A DNA stretch of 64,000 nucleotides from Limnovirga sp038203525 (GTDB lineage: Bacteria; Bacteroidota; Bacteroidia; Chitinophagales; Chitinophagaceae), in assembly GCA_038203525.1 (NCBI GenBank), contig JBBRDW010000001.1, positions 62,001-126,000 of the forward strand, written 5' to 3'. This document shows, piece by piece, positions 26,355 through 36,900 of this stretch. Under the pieces are notes generated by a model that had not been told where the DNA came from, did not search any database, and saw only the letters and a list, made by a program, of their open reading frames with translations. The translations under genes and the position numbers were made by a program. The number at the start of each line of letters is the position of its first letter. The first letter of the stretch is position 1.

Positions 26355-27185
26355 TTAATAAAATATAATGCGCACAGTTTGATAAAGAAGCCGGTTTTGC
26401 ATTGCAGGTGTATTTTCAGTATAACCCTGTAAGCCAAACAGGCCCGCCACATTCCCTTTGTTTATTGCAATTTCAAGGTATCCTGCAGAGTTAAACCAGG
26501 CCATGTTTTCCCCTGGCTGAACAGATGCATAATGGTCGCTTATTTTTTCAATGAACTCGCTGTTGCGCATAAGCATAATCCTGAATCTCCGGTTTTTTCC
26601 AAGCTCTTCAAACTCTTCAAGGGTTAGGTTTACAATAACATTCTCAAAATTATCTATGAATATAATTTGGCTTTCTATCCAGTCGGGACCGGAAGCAGAC
26701 CGCATTGGATATTTTTCATCAATATTGGTAATGGCATTGGCAACGATTTGCAGCGGTGAGCCCGATGCAATTTTGTTAATTGTGTCGGCAATTAAGCCGG
26801 TACACTGCAGCAGGGTAGCTTTCCCATTTGCTGCAGTGCGTATACAAAAAATATTGTTGGGCTTTATACCTGCAACCATGGTAATAATACCGTTATCGGG
26901 GCAAATAATATATTGACCATTTATTTCGGATATTAAAATATTTTCTGGAGCCCGTTCAAAAAAATTAATAAGGATGATGTGAAAAGTGCCCGGTGGAAAA
27001 TACTTAAAAGCATTTCTGCAGATATACGCCGATTGCTGGTAATTAAACGGAGAAAGCTGGTGCGTAATATCAGCTATTGTGCAATCGGGTGCAGCCGAAA
27101 TCAGCTGCCCTTTAATAGCACCAATAAGGTAATCGCTTTGACCAATATCGGTTGACAGAGTTACTGGAGGCATGCGCATATTCAA
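26355..27185 (-). CDS. SAM hydroxide adenosyltransferase (DUF62 family)
   Basis: 276 residues. The N-terminal VTLSTDIGQSDYLIGAIKGQL corresponds to the family's TDxGxxDxYVGxMKGxI signature; TFHIILINFF, YIICPDNGIITMV and a C-terminal beta-barrel with DFxNxxxNI-type IIFIDNFENVIVNL follow. The family hydrolyses S-adenosylmethionine to adenosine and methionine. It is 17 bases downstream of an SDR gene in the same direction, likely cotranscribed. Confidence 0.9.
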   Translation of the reverse strand: MNMRMPPVTLSTDIGQSDYLIGAIKGQLISAAPDCTIADITHQLSPFNYQQSAYICRNAFKYFPPGTFHIILINFFERAPENILISEINGQYIICPDNGIITMVAGIKPNNIFCIRTAANGKATLLQCTGLIADTINKIASGSPLQIVANAITNIDEKYPMRSASGPDWIESQIIFIDNFENVIVNLTLEEFEELGKNRRFRIMLMRNSEFIEKISDHYASVQPGENMAWFNSAGYLEIAINKGNVAGLFGLQGYTENTPAMQNRLLYQTVRIIFY

Positions 27186-27202
27186 ATAAAAATAGGAAAC
27201 AA

Positions 27203-28009
27203 TTACTTTACGAGCTCTCCGTTTTTATAAAAAAATTTTCTAACAAGTTTGTCAGCTATAGATGGAATGAGTCTATTAAGGAAAACGGTTCGTTTATCAT
27301 TAAATGTAAACACATGTGTTCTTTTTCTTTTTTCTATGGCATGCAATATCTCATTTGCGCATACTTCTGATGACATCATCCCAGCCTCATCCATCGGCGA
27401 TTCACCCTGTGCTTTTGCATTTTTATTCAACGCTGCGCTACGGATGTTTGATGTGGTAAAGCCGGGGCAAACCCACATTATGTTTACGCCTGTGCCCAAT
27501 AATTCAGTACGCAATGCCTCAAAAAAACCATTCACCGCAAACTTCGATGCGGAGTAGCCAGTGCGGCCAGGTAAGCCGCGATATCCTGCAATGGATGAAA
27601 CGCCAACAACAGTACCTTTCCTGGTGAGGATGAACGGAAGCGCAAATTTGGTACAGTATACACTGCCCCAGAAATTAATATCCATCACTTTTTTTAGCGT
27701 TTCCAATTCCGTTTCGCCAAATAATGCCCGCATAGAAATTCCCGCATTATTTATCAGTATATCAATAGAACCAAAATTTTTCACTACTTCATTAATAAAA
27801 TTCCGGCAATCTGTTTCATTACTCACATCGGCAGTATAGGTAATTAATGATGTTCCTGCGTGGGAGGTTTGCAGATGGTAAAGTTTATCGTAATTTCTGC
27901 CACAGGTAGCAACCTTTGCGCCTTGTGCCATCAATGCCTGTACCAGTGCTTTACCTATACCATCAGAGCCGCCTGTAACAACAACAATTTTATTCGTAAA
28001 GAAAGACAT
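27203..28009 (-). CDS. Short-chain dehydrogenase/reductase
   Basis: 268 residues, classical SDR: nucleotide-binding TGGSDGIGKALVQAL (about residues 12-26), NNAGIS at about 88-93, and the catalytic Ser with YSASKFAVNGFF (Tyr-x-x-x-Lys, about 158-162). The C-terminal THVFTFNDKRTVFLNRLIP resembles membrane-associated SDRs acting on lipophilic substrates, but the substrate is not identifiable. It leads a two-gene unit with the SAM hydrolase and diverges from tRNA-Lys. Confidence 0.9.
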   Translation of the reverse strand: MSFFTNKIVVVTGGSDGIGKALVQALMAQGAKVATCGRNYDKLYHLQTSHAGTSLITYTADVSNETDCRNFINEVVKNFGSIDILINNAGISMRALFGETELETLKKVMDINFWGSVYCTKFALPFILTRKGTVVGVSSIAGYRGLPGRTGYSASKFAVNGFFEALRTELLGTGVNIMWVCPGFTTSNIRSAALNKNAKAQGESPMDEAGMMSSEVCANEILHAIEKRKRTHVFTFNDKRTVFLNRLIPSIADKLVRKFFYKNGELVK

Positions 28010-28097
28010 ATTAATTTGTTAGTGTGCAAAAGTAAAAAGTATTACGTTGTCTTTTTAATAAGATATAGAACAACAGAAGAAAATAACTCTTTAAAAA

Positions 28098-28128
28098 TTT
28101 GGTGCAATGGTGTTTTGGGCTATTTTTG
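28098..28128 (+). promoter_or_regulatory. Promoter of tRNA-Lys
   Basis: TTTG (28098-28101), 19 bases, TATTTTTG (28121-28128): exact TTTG / TAnnTTTG match. The mature tRNA begins 46 bases downstream. Confidence 0.75.
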
Positions 28129-28174
28129 CACTCCCAAATACAAAACGGGTGTGATATTTATTTATTACAGCCTC

Positions 28175-28247
28175 GAATTGGTAGCTCAGTTGGTAGAGCA
28201 ATACACTTTTAATGTATGGGTCCTGGGTTCGAGTCCCAGCCAGTTCA
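28175..28247 (+). tRNA. tRNA-Lys (anticodon TTT)
   Basis: 73 bases. Acceptor arms GAATTGG and CCAGTTC pair with one G-U; D-arm GCTCAGTTGGTAGAGC; anticodon stem ATACA/TGTAT around loop CTTTTAA (anticodon TTT); T-arm CTGGGTTCGAGTCCCAG. CCA is not encoded. It has its own promoter and terminator. Confidence 0.97.
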
Positions 28248-28255
28248 CAAAGAAG

Positions 28256-28281
28256 CCGCTGATTTTTTCAGCGGTTTTTTT
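28256..28281 (+). terminator. tRNA-Lys terminator
   Basis: CCGCTGA (28256-28262), T-rich loop, TCAGCGG (28268-28274), then seven T residues that run into the next repeat element. Confidence 0.88.
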
Positions 28282-28567
28282 ATTGGCCCGGCTGCCAGTT
28301 CACTTGTCATCGTTCCTTGCGTCGCACCCTTGTGCTATTGTTTGTAATGCAGCTTTTATCAAAGCGAATGAATAAAATTCAGCGTTGTATTCAAAACTTT
28401 CAAGTGACGCAGGATGAATACACTACATCAAAATTAATTCGCATCATTTATTTTTTGCCTATCTTCCTTTTTCGTCCACATATCGCGTTGTTCATTCTTA
28501 TGCGGATGTACAAGAGTGCGACGCAAGGAACGATCATAGTAGAATAAATTGCCAGGTATAAAAAAAT
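28275..28567. mobile_element. Paired repeat element between tRNA-Lys and cphA
   Basis: Left unit TTATTGGCCCGGCTGCC with core CTTGCGTCGCACCCTTGTGC at 28316-28335; right core GTACAAGAGTGCGACGCAAG at 28508-28527, then GCCAGGTATAAAAAAATTG. The inner flank GCTTTTATCAAAGCGAATGA resembles the inner arms of other elements. Confidence 0.83.
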
Positions 28568-28653
28568 TGTATTTCACAAATTGAAAACAGTATTCTTAAA
28601 TCAATTTTAAACGCAATTGTAAATTATAAACTGTAAACTATAAACTTCGCTTT

Positions 28654-31278
28654 ATGAGAATTGAAGACATTAAAGTATTGAAAGGACCAAATTACTGGAG
28701 TGTGCGCCGTTTGAAACTGATACAGATGCGGCTAAACCTGGAAGAGATGGAACAAAGCCCCACCAATAAAATTCCTGGTTTTAGAGAACGGCTTGAAAAA
28801 TTATTTCCTACCATGTATGAGCACCGCTGCAGCGAAGGTGTACCCGGCGGTTTTTTTATGCGTGTAGATGAAGGTACCTGGATGGGCCATGTAATAGAAC
28901 ATATTGCGCTTGAGCTGCAAACCCTTGCCGGCATGGATTGTGGCTTCGGCCGCACCCGCACTACAGGCGAAGAAGGTATTTATTACGTAGTATTTAGTTA
29001 TATGGAAGAAGATGCGGGTGTGTATGCAGCAAAAGCTTCGGTGCGTATTGCACAAGCTTTGGCAGATGCAAAAGAATACGACCTAGCTGAAGATATTCAA
29101 CAACTGCGGGAAATACGTGAAGACACAAGGCTGGGGCCAAGCACAGGTTGCATTGTGGAAGAAGCATTGAAGCGCGGTATTCCTTACATCCGTTTAAACA
29201 AACAGAGCCTGGTGCAGTTGGGTTATGGTGTTCATCAGAAACGCATTCGTGCAACAATTGCAAGCACTACGGGTAATATTGCCGTTGACATTGCCTGCGA
29301 TAAAGAAGAAACGAAAAACCTGCTGGGTGCAGCAGAAATACCTGTGCCGGGCGGTACTGTAGTTAGAAGCGAGGCTGGGTTAGATCAGGCAGTAAATAAA
29401 TACGGATATCCCCTGGTAATTAAACCGATTGATGGCAATCATGGTAAAGGCAATACCACCAATATCACAACCTGGGAGCAGGCCCTTACTGCACTGGAAG
29501 CTGCTCAGAAATATGGCCGAAGTGTAATTGTTGAAAAATTTATTACGGGCTTCGATTTTAGAATTCTTGTTATAAATTATAAATTCATTTGCGCTGCTTT
29601 GCGCACACCTGCCGCTGTCACCGGAGATGGAGAACACAATATTCAATGGCTGATTGAAGAAACCAATAAAGATGCCCGCAGAGGTTATGGACATGAAAAA
29701 GTATTAACCCAAATTACCATTGACCAGTTTACACAAAAGATGCTGGACGAAAAAAACTATACCCTTGAAACTGTACCTCCAAAAGGAGAACTGGTATTGC
29801 TTAAACCAACAGCAAATCTTTCAACCGGCGGAACTTCCAACGATGTAACGGATGAAGTGCACCCGGCAAATATTGTAATGTGCGAACGCATTGCACGCAT
29901 CATTGGCCTTGATATTTGCGGTATTGATATTATGGCGAAAGACCTGCGTACACCCGTAAGTGAAAATGGCGGCGCCATACTGGAAGTTAATGCAGCACCG
30001 GGTTTTCGCATGCACATAGAACCAAGCGAAGGTTTACCACGCAATGTTGCAGAGCCTGTTATTGATATGCTCTTCCCCAACAGAAGCGAAGGGCGCATCC
30101 CTATCATCGCTGTCACCGGCACCAATGGCAAAACCACCACAACACGTTTAACTGCACATATTTGTAAAACGGCAGGAAAGAAGGTGGGTTACACTACCAG
30201 CGATGGTGTGTATATACAAAACCAGATGCTGATGAAAGGCGATTGCACCGGCCCGCTTAGCGCACAGTTTGTTCTAAAGGATCCTACGGTTGACTTTGCT
30301 GTTCTTGAATGTGCAAGAGGCGGATTATTAAAAAGCGGTCTTGCTTTTCAAAATTGTAATGTAAGTATTGTTACCAATGTTACCGCCGATCATCTTGGCC
30401 TTGGCGGCATTGATACACTCGAACAAATGGCCCGTGTAAAAGCGGTAATTCCCGAAACAACTTTTAAAACCGGCTTTGCAATTTTGAATGCCGAAGATGA
30501 TCTTGTTTACGAAATGCACAAAGGCCTGGAATGCAATGTTGCCTACTTTAGTATGGATGAAAATAACCCACGCATTAAAGCGCATTGCGCCACCGGTGGT
30601 TATGCAGCGGTTTACGAAAACGGTTATGTAACAATCATGAAAGGCACCTGGAAAATACGTGTTGCAAAAGTTACCGATATTCCTATAACCTATGGTGGCA
30701 AAGCTTTACACAATATTATGAACACATTGCCCGCTGTACTCGCCACCTATCTTTTTAAAGAGATTTCCATTGAAGACATTCGCTCCGCACTGGGTAGTTT
30801 TGTACCATCCGCTGCACAAACTCCGGGTCGTTTAAATTTGTTTGAGTTCAAGCATTTTAAATTCCTGGTCGACTTTGCACACAACCCCGCAGGCCTGGAA
30901 CTGCTCTGCGATTTTGTAACTAAAATGGATGGCACACCGAAAGTGGGCATCATTAGCGGAACCGGCGACAGACGTGATGAAGACATAAAAGAGTTGGGCC
31001 GCATTTCTGCCAGATGTTTTGATGAGATCATCATTCGACAGGATAAAAACCTGCGTGGCCGTACCGCTGAAGAAATTGTAAACCTGCTGGTTGAAGGCCT
31101 CAACGAAACCAAAGTAAACGACATTCCCATTACCATTATCTACAACGAAAAAGAAGCCATCATGCATGCCTACAATACCGCCAAACCCGGCAGCCTTGTA
31201 ACCATCATGTGCGATGTTGTTGCCGAAGCACTTGATCTTATAAAAGCTTTAAAAGAGAAAGAAGATATGGAAGGTTAA
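28654..31278 (+). CDS. cphA: Cyanophycin synthetase
   Basis: 874 residues, the usual length. It builds the Asp-Arg polymer cyanophycin from ATP, aspartate and arginine. N-terminal CphA domain (MRIEDIKVLKGPNYWSVRR, HVIEHIALELQTLAG), ATP-grasp domain (YPLVIKPIDGNHGKGNT; ILEVNAAPGFRMH), and C-terminal Mur-ligase-like domain with P-loop AVTGTNGKTTTTRL (about residue 486) and DFAHNPAGLELL. No cyanophycinase or second cphA lies in the window. A long-stem terminator follows. Confidence 0.96.
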   Translation: MRIEDIKVLKGPNYWSVRRLKLIQMRLNLEEMEQSPTNKIPGFRERLEKLFPTMYEHRCSEGVPGGFFMRVDEGTWMGHVIEHIALELQTLAGMDCGFGRTRTTGEEGIYYVVFSYMEEDAGVYAAKASVRIAQALADAKEYDLAEDIQQLREIREDTRLGPSTGCIVEEALKRGIPYIRLNKQSLVQLGYGVHQKRIRATIASTTGNIAVDIACDKEETKNLLGAAEIPVPGGTVVRSEAGLDQAVNKYGYPLVIKPIDGNHGKGNTTNITTWEQALTALEAAQKYGRSVIVEKFITGFDFRILVINYKFICAALRTPAAVTGDGEHNIQWLIEETNKDARRGYGHEKVLTQITIDQFTQKMLDEKNYTLETVPPKGELVLLKPTANLSTGGTSNDVTDEVHPANIVMCERIARIIGLDICGIDIMAKDLRTPVSENGGAILEVNAAPGFRMHIEPSEGLPRNVAEPVIDMLFPNRSEGRIPIIAVTGTNGKTTTTRLTAHICKTAGKKVGYTTSDGVYIQNQMLMKGDCTGPLSAQFVLKDPTVDFAVLECARGGLLKSGLAFQNCNVSIVTNVTADHLGLGGIDTLEQMARVKAVIPETTFKTGFAILNAEDDLVYEMHKGLECNVAYFSMDENNPRIKAHCATGGYAAVYENGYVTIMKGTWKIRVAKVTDIPITYGGKALHNIMNTLPAVLATYLFKEISIEDIRSALGSFVPSAAQTPGRLNLFEFKHFKFLVDFAHNPAGLELLCDFVTKMDGTPKVGIISGTGDRRDEDIKELGRISARCFDEIIIRQDKNLRGRTAEEIVNLLVEGLNETKVNDIPITIIYNEKEAIMHAYNTAKPGSLVTIMCDVVAEALDLIKALKEKEDMEG

Positions 31279-31288
31279 AGAAGTTTTA

Positions 31289-31368
31289 AGTTGTAAGTAA
31301 TAAGTTGTAAGTCCATAAAAATGTATTCTTTTACTTATTACTTACAACCTATTACTTATAACTTTTTT
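31289..31368 (+). terminator. Long-stem terminator after cphA
   Basis: A 24-base arm (31289-31312, AGTTGTAAGTAATAAG and onwards) pairs with 31340-31363 with only two mismatches, around a 27-base loop, followed by TTTTTT. Each arm is itself built of a direct repeat of AAGTTGTAAGT-like sequence. Confidence 0.82.
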
Positions 31369-31709
31369 GTGAGCCCGGCTTTCAAGTTTTATAGCATCGG
31401 TTGTTGCGTCGCACTCTTGTACTTTTGGTAATTTTATTGGGCTTTTATTGCAGCGTAGATTGAAGCGAATAGATGTTGGTCAGGCGACCAGCATCGGCAA
31501 AGAGGCAATATCGTACTAAAGGTTAAATACGAACATGTGTATAAAAATATTTTCTTATAAAAGTGATAGGCATGTTTGAACATTTTCCGCTCTTGTTGCA
31601 AGTACGCCTCAATCTACGCTGCAATAAAAGCCCAATAAAAAATCTAACCCACGAAGTGTGCGACGCAACGATGCTTAATAGCATTTCAACGCCTGGCAGA
31701 AAAAATTTC
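31363..31709. mobile_element. Most complete paired repeat element, about 100-bp inverted arms
   Basis: Left arm: TTTTTTGTGAGCCCGGC, core at 31403-31422, then an inner segment TTTTATTGGGCTTTTATTGC continuing through AGCGTAGATTGAAGCG (31431-31466). Right arm mirrors it: CGCCTCAATCTACGC... at 31606-31642, then a degenerate core CGAAGTGTGCGACGCAAC (31652-31669) and GCCTGGCAGAAAAAATTT. The centre includes a small hairpin GTTGGTC-AGGC-GACCAGC. No protein is encoded. Confidence 0.88.
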
Positions 31710-31760
31710 TTTAGAAACAATTCTAGGAAAATATATTTTACACGTCAAAAATAAAAGCTC

Positions 31761-32642
31761 ATGAAACGTCTAATATCTATCTCTTTTACGTTTGTTTTTT
31801 TAATAATATTCCTGCAATCAAATGCACAAGGATTTGATTCGGTTGAAATAAAAACGAATAAAATAACTGACAATATTTATATGCTGGAAGGTGCCGGCGG
31901 CAATATTGGTGTGATTACCGGAAATGACGGCATCGTGATGATTGATGACCAGTTTGCCCCGCTTTCGGATAAAATAAAAACAGCTCTAAAAGCTTTGAGT
32001 GATAAGCCGGTGAAGTTTATAATCAATACACATTTTCATGGCGACCATACTGGGGGAAATGAAAATTTTGGCAAGGATGGTGTTGTTATAGTTGCACACG
32101 AAAACAGCCGCCTTAGGATGACGATGGATGAATTTTTGGGTGCATTTAATATGAATCAACCTGCCGCTCCATATGATGCGTTACCAAAAATTACTTTCAC
32201 AGAGTCGGTAACACTTCATCTAAATGGAGAAACGCTGGAACTTACACATATAAAAAATGCGCATACTGATGGTGATGCAATCATTTACTTTAAAGAATCA
32301 AATGTTATTCATACCGGTGATGTATTTGTGAGATATGGTCTGCCGTTTATAGATCAGCCACATGGCGGCAGTATTGACGGCATGATAAAAGGTGTTGATA
32401 AAATTCTGACTATTGCCAACGACAACACTAAAATTATTCCAGGCCACGGTGCATTGGCAAACAGAAACGATCTGGTAGAATATAAAAAGATGCTGCAAAT
32501 TCTGCGGGACAGAATTGCCGGCGCAATGAAAGCCGGTAAAACCCTTAATGAAATTATTAAAGCTGACCCTACTAAAGAATACAACGCAGCTTTTGACCGT
32601 TCTGTTTTTATTACACTTGTCTATGATTCATTGAAAAAATAG
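31761..32642 (+). CDS. Exported metallo-beta-lactamase-fold hydrolase
   Basis: 293 residues with a signal peptide (FVFLIIFLQSNAQG). Metal ligands: HFHGDHTGG (about residues 92-100), AHTDGDAIIYF, HTGDVFV and IPGHG near the C-terminus, which is the complete metallo-beta-lactamase binuclear site. Resembles the Bacteroidota periplasmic MBL hydrolases of unassigned substrate; beta-lactamase activity cannot be assumed. A repeat element ends about 50 bases upstream. Confidence 0.9.
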   Translation: MKRLISISFTFVFLIIFLQSNAQGFDSVEIKTNKITDNIYMLEGAGGNIGVITGNDGIVMIDDQFAPLSDKIKTALKALSDKPVKFIINTHFHGDHTGGNENFGKDGVVIVAHENSRLRMTMDEFLGAFNMNQPAAPYDALPKITFTESVTLHLNGETLELTHIKNAHTDGDAIIYFKESNVIHTGDVFVRYGLPFIDQPHGGSIDGMIKGVDKILTIANDNTKIIPGHGALANRNDLVEYKKMLQILRDRIAGAMKAGKTLNEIIKADPTKEYNAAFDRSVFITLVYDSLKK

Positions 32643-32707
32643 CTTAAACTCTTATACAGCCCATACCGAAAACAGTTACCTTGCAGTCCTCACAAAAAAA
32701 GTTAATC

Positions 32708-33205
32708 ATGAAAAAGAGTAATTTCAGTTATTTGTTATTGTTTGCTGCATCGTTGATGATTGCAGCGACCTTTACTTCCTGCGGGCCTAAAGATGAAGAT
32801 ATGAAAGCAGGCTTAACAAAAAAGATACAGGCTATGCCTGATATGCAGGGTGTTATGGTTGATGTTAAAGATGCAGTAGTTACCATTTCCGGCGAAGTTA
32901 AAGATGATGCAACCAAGGCATTGTGCGAGACTACCGTTAAAGGTGCCAAAGGGGTAAAATCAGTTGTAAATAATTGTACGGTAACCCCGCCGCCAGTTGA
33001 AGCACCTGTAGTAATTGCAGCGGATGACCCGCTTACCAAGGGTGTTAATGATGCAATCAGCAGTTATTCCGGTGTTAAGGCAGATGTAAAAGATGGCGTG
33101 GTAACGCTAACCGGAGACATAAAGAAAGCTGAGCTTAAAACACTCATGATGTCGCTGAATACGCTGAAACCAAAAAAAATCGATAATCAATTAGTTATAA
33201 AATAA
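32708..33205 (+). CDS. Lipoprotein with two BON domains
   Basis: 165 residues from MKKSNFSYLLLFAAS; the frame is open nine codons further upstream. Lipobox TFTSC (Cys at about 25). Two BON-like repeats: GVMVDVKDAVVTISGEVKDDATKALCETTVKGAKGVKSVVNNC and, after a proline-rich linker, GVKADVKDGVVTLTGDIKKAELKTL. BON domains bind membranes or stabilise the envelope. It precedes an SH3-domain gene by 17 bases, probably an operon. Confidence 0.85.
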   Translation: MKKSNFSYLLLFAASLMIAATFTSCGPKDEDMKAGLTKKIQAMPDMQGVMVDVKDAVVTISGEVKDDATKALCETTVKGAKGVKSVVNNCTVTPPPVEAPVVIAADDPLTKGVNDAISSYSGVKADVKDGVVTLTGDIKKAELKTLMMSLNTLKPKKIDNQLVIK

Positions 33206-33222
33206 AAAAGGAGACCTGAACT

Positions 33223-33642
33223 ATGGCACTACTGGATAAATATAAATCACTTACAGATGCTGCAACTGCATCCGGCGTTACGAGGTTGCAGGTAAGGGAG
33301 CAGGATAATGTTTTATACATTGATGGCAATGCGCCAAGCGGCGCTGTAAAAGACCAGTTATGGAATATTTATAATACAATTGATCCCGACTTTCGCGCCG
33401 GCGATTTGGTTATGAATATAAATGTAACCGGCATAATAGAAGGCACAAAATTAAAAGTAGTTACCGCCTCATCAAACCTTAACATTAGAAAAGGGCCGGG
33501 TACAGATCAGCCGATCGTTGGCAAAGCAGCACATAATGAAATTGTTACATTGGTAAGCAGGGCAAGTGATCAATGGTGGCTCGTTAGAACAGACGCCGGA
33601 GAAGAAGGATATTCGTATGCACAATATCTGACGCCTGCTTAA
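33223..33642 (+). CDS. BON-like/SH3b two-domain protein
   Basis: 139 residues with no signal peptide. The N-terminal half (NVLYIDGNAPSGAVKDQLWNIYNTIDPDFRAGDLVMNI) resembles a BON/peptidoglycan-binding fold; the C-terminal half is a bacterial SH3 domain, VVTASSNLNIRKGPGTDQPIVGKAAHNEIVTLVS...WWLVRT. A purine-rich AAGGAGAC sits ten bases before the start. Partner of the upstream BON lipoprotein; role unknown but envelope-related. Confidence 0.82.
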   Translation: MALLDKYKSLTDAATASGVTRLQVREQDNVLYIDGNAPSGAVKDQLWNIYNTIDPDFRAGDLVMNINVTGIIEGTKLKVVTASSNLNIRKGPGTDQPIVGKAAHNEIVTLVSRASDQWWLVRTDAGEEGYSYAQYLTPA

Positions 33643-33665
33643 TTAATTACTGATTTTCATTTATT

Positions 33666-33697
33666 AAAAGGATACTGTTTAACGCAGTATCCTTTTT
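33666..33697 (+). terminator. Terminator after the BON/SH3 pair
   Basis: AAAAGGATACTG and CAGTATCCTTTTT form a 12-base perfect stem around TTTAACG. Confidence 0.9.
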
Positions 33698-33744
33698 GCT
33701 TTACAGTGACCTGTCTATTAGTAGGGTTGGTTTTAACGGTAATG

Positions 33745-33966
33745 TTTTTATGGGCCAAGCTGCATTGCTACTATTAAACGCCTGTTGCGTCGCACACTTG
33801 TACAGTTGAAATGTTATGCAGCAAGTATTTCACGGGGTTCCAAAGTTCACAGGTTCTATGCAGCACGGTATTTCAAAACCCGTGAACTGATGAGCGAACT
33901 GCAGAACTTACAAGAATGCGACCAACGAAGCTTCATAGAAATTCGGCTGCCTGGCTCAAAAAAATA
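33745..33966. mobile_element. Paired repeat element before the FG-GAP gene end
   Basis: Left core GTTGCGTCGCACACTTGTAC at 33784-33803; right core TTACAAGAATGCGACCAAC at 33908-33926, followed by GCCTGGCTCAAAAAAATAAC. Inside is another inverted repeat: TTCACGGGGTT and AAACCCGTGAA. Confidence 0.83.
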
Positions 33967-33981
33967 ACAACGAAATTATTT

Positions 33982-36900
33982 TTACGGAGTGTTTTGTATA
34001 ACACGGGTTTGTTTACCACTGCTGAAAAAAGTGACTGCTTTTACGGCCGGGTTCATTTGCACGAATCGCGATGACTGCGAAAGAAAAGACGATCCATAAC
34101 AGAACTCCGCCCTGCGCTCTTTTCCGTTTTTTAACTGCACTATGGCAGCGGTTTCATTGGGTGCTGCGGGAACAAGCTGTTCTTTATTTTTATTGATGAA
34201 AAGCCTTAACGGGCCTGCGTTTTGAGAGGCGGCTAATGCAATATTGCCGCCCACTGAAAGTTGTAACAGCGCCTTGCCATTGCCGGGGATAAAAACGCCG
34301 CTCTGCACCGTTGACAAAGGCCTGAAATTACCTGTGCCATCGCCTTGCAACACAAGCCCGTTCAATGCATCGCTGCGGCCAAGTTCGGGTGTCATGGAAA
34401 AGTCGTTTCCGGTAAGTGCAATGTCAGGATTTCCATCGCCGTTAAAATCGTTTACGGTAATGCCAAACACAGGGCTCCACTGCGCCATGGCGGGCAATGC
34501 GTGCAGTTGAAAAGTAAAATTGCCCTTATTCTCGATCCATACCGATTGATAATTGATAGCCGATAACTTTTGTTCGTTATCGCGGTTGAAGTTTTTCAAA
34601 ACATCTGGCATTTGCGCATTGGCATAAAGGCTGTAATTATTGAAATGTTTTTTAATAACGGGCAGTTGCTCTGCGAGCTGATCACGGTAGGCAACTGGGA
34701 ACGCTGCCTTGGCTGCATGCGGCGCGGTGGCACGCCAATGGCTGATTAAAATATCGAGGCTGCCATTGTTGTCGTAGTCGTTTGCATAAATGTTTACGGG
34801 CTCCTCTTTAGATGCTTTGTAAAAGCCATTTAAACCATAGTTGCCCAGCACATAATCCATATCGCCATCGTTATCCAGATCGGCAGCAGTAATGCTGTTC
34901 CACCAGCCCGTTTCGGCGTTTACGGAACTTTGTTGTTTGGTAAATATTCCCTTTTCATTTTTAAAAATCGTAATGCCCATCCACTCGCCAACAATGATAA
35001 GATCTTGATCATTATCGTTATCAATATCTGTAAATACCGCATCAGTGATGAGGCCAACGAATTTTAATTCAGGCGCAACTTTGTCAGTAATATCAGTGTA
35101 CTGCACTTTGCCATTGGCGGAATTATTCTGCAGAATGTAACCGCTCTCCGGCTGAGGATATGCGCCCGGCACAACGCGGCCACCAACAAATAAGTCAAGG
35201 TCGCCATCATTATCAAAATCGGCTGCTTTTACACAGCTTTTGCTGGAAAGGATTTTGGGTATGGCCGTTGAATCGGCGGAAAAATTTCCCTTGCCATCAT
35301 TGATATAAAAATGATCAGCATATAGTTGTGAACCTTTTGCAAACTGAAAACCGCCTTCTGCTATATAAAGATCAAGGTCTTTATCATTGTCAGCATCAAA
35401 TAAGCAAAGACCTGCATCTTCAGTTTGCTGGGGAGCAATATTTTGACTGGCAAATTGCAGGGTAAATTTGTTCGCGGTGTTTTGAATAAAAACTATAGCG
35501 GGTTGCAGTGTTGTTCCCCCCATAATAATGTCGTCGAGACCATCGCCATTGATATCAGCCGCGGCTAAAGCGGGGCCATCATTGGTAAATTTATGCGGCA
35601 GCAAACGCTGCGTATTAAAATCTACAAAATCTTTTTGCTGGTGTAAAATATTAAGACCTGAACTACTGCTTATATCGCTAAACCAATTATCCATTGCTAC
35701 CAATGTTTGCTGCATTTCACTGCCAGCCTCAGCGGACTGGCTGCTAACAATCAGCGTTTGATTTACTGAAATATTTTTTTGTATTTGATGCTTGCCAGAT
35801 GGCCATGTAATAACCGCTGAATCAACAACGGTAATATCGCCCATTCCAAAATGCAACACATTTTCAACAGAAGACATGTAACCGCGGTAGGGCGTTAGCT
35901 CGGCCGTTTGGTAGCCTCCTTTGTAATAAATATCAACCATTGCACCAATGCCATTGATATTGATGCTGTCGCCTCTAAACTGCAAACGCAGATAATTGTG
36001 TGGCTGATCTTTAATACTGTTTACTTTATTTTCCAGCAGGGTGGCGGGCATATTGGTATTGTTGATCACCACATCCATGTCGCCATCTCCATCAAGATCC
36101 GCATAAGCAATACCTGCGGAAAAAGTTGGAAAATCCCAGCCCCAGTCTTTCGTTTTATCGGTGAAAGTTATATCGCCGTTATTGCGATAAATATAATTGC
36201 TTAACTGCACAGCGGGCAATTTCAAAAGTAGATCTGCAGGTGTTGTATTTACGTTTTGTGAACGGTAGGCGATAAAGTCCAGGTCGGTAATATCTTTAGG
36301 CAAACCGTTGGTTACCATAAGGTCTTTATAACCGTCCTGATCCGCATCTAAGAGTAAGGGTGCCCAGCTCCAATCCGTAAAACCAATACCGCTGAGATAG
36401 CCGGTCTCACTGAATTGTGGAGTGCCGATGCTGTCGCCCTCATTAAGTGATGGCCCTGTATTTACCTGAAGTGTATTTCTTACCGATTGATATGGATATT
36501 CAAATTGTCTGGTGTACAGGTACCAGTTATAATCTACCGGGTTCATCATCATTTTAGAGCGGTAATTATCTTCGGGCGCCATATCTGTTTCTACAAAATC
36601 TATCAACCCATCGTTGTTAATGTCGCCTGCATCATTACCCATTGCATTAAGACTGGTATGTTTAAAATATTCATTTACGTGGTTGGTGAAAGTGCCGTTC
36701 CTGTTGTTGATATAAAGCAGGTCGCCTGACAAATAATCATTGCTTACAAAAATATCTTTATAGCCATCTTTATTAATGTCAACAATGTTTACGCCAAGGC
36801 CGTAACCTTCCCAGGTAATGCCTGCTTCTTTTGAAACGTTGCTAAACACAGCATGTTTTAATGCGGCGTTGTAATCATTGCGGTAAAGCCGGTCGGTGGT

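Noticed and set aside
28275..28567. tRNA-adjacent repeat as an integrative-element attachment site
   Set aside because: There is no duplicated tRNA 3' end and no integrase nearby; the sequence is simply another copy of the dispersed repeat family.
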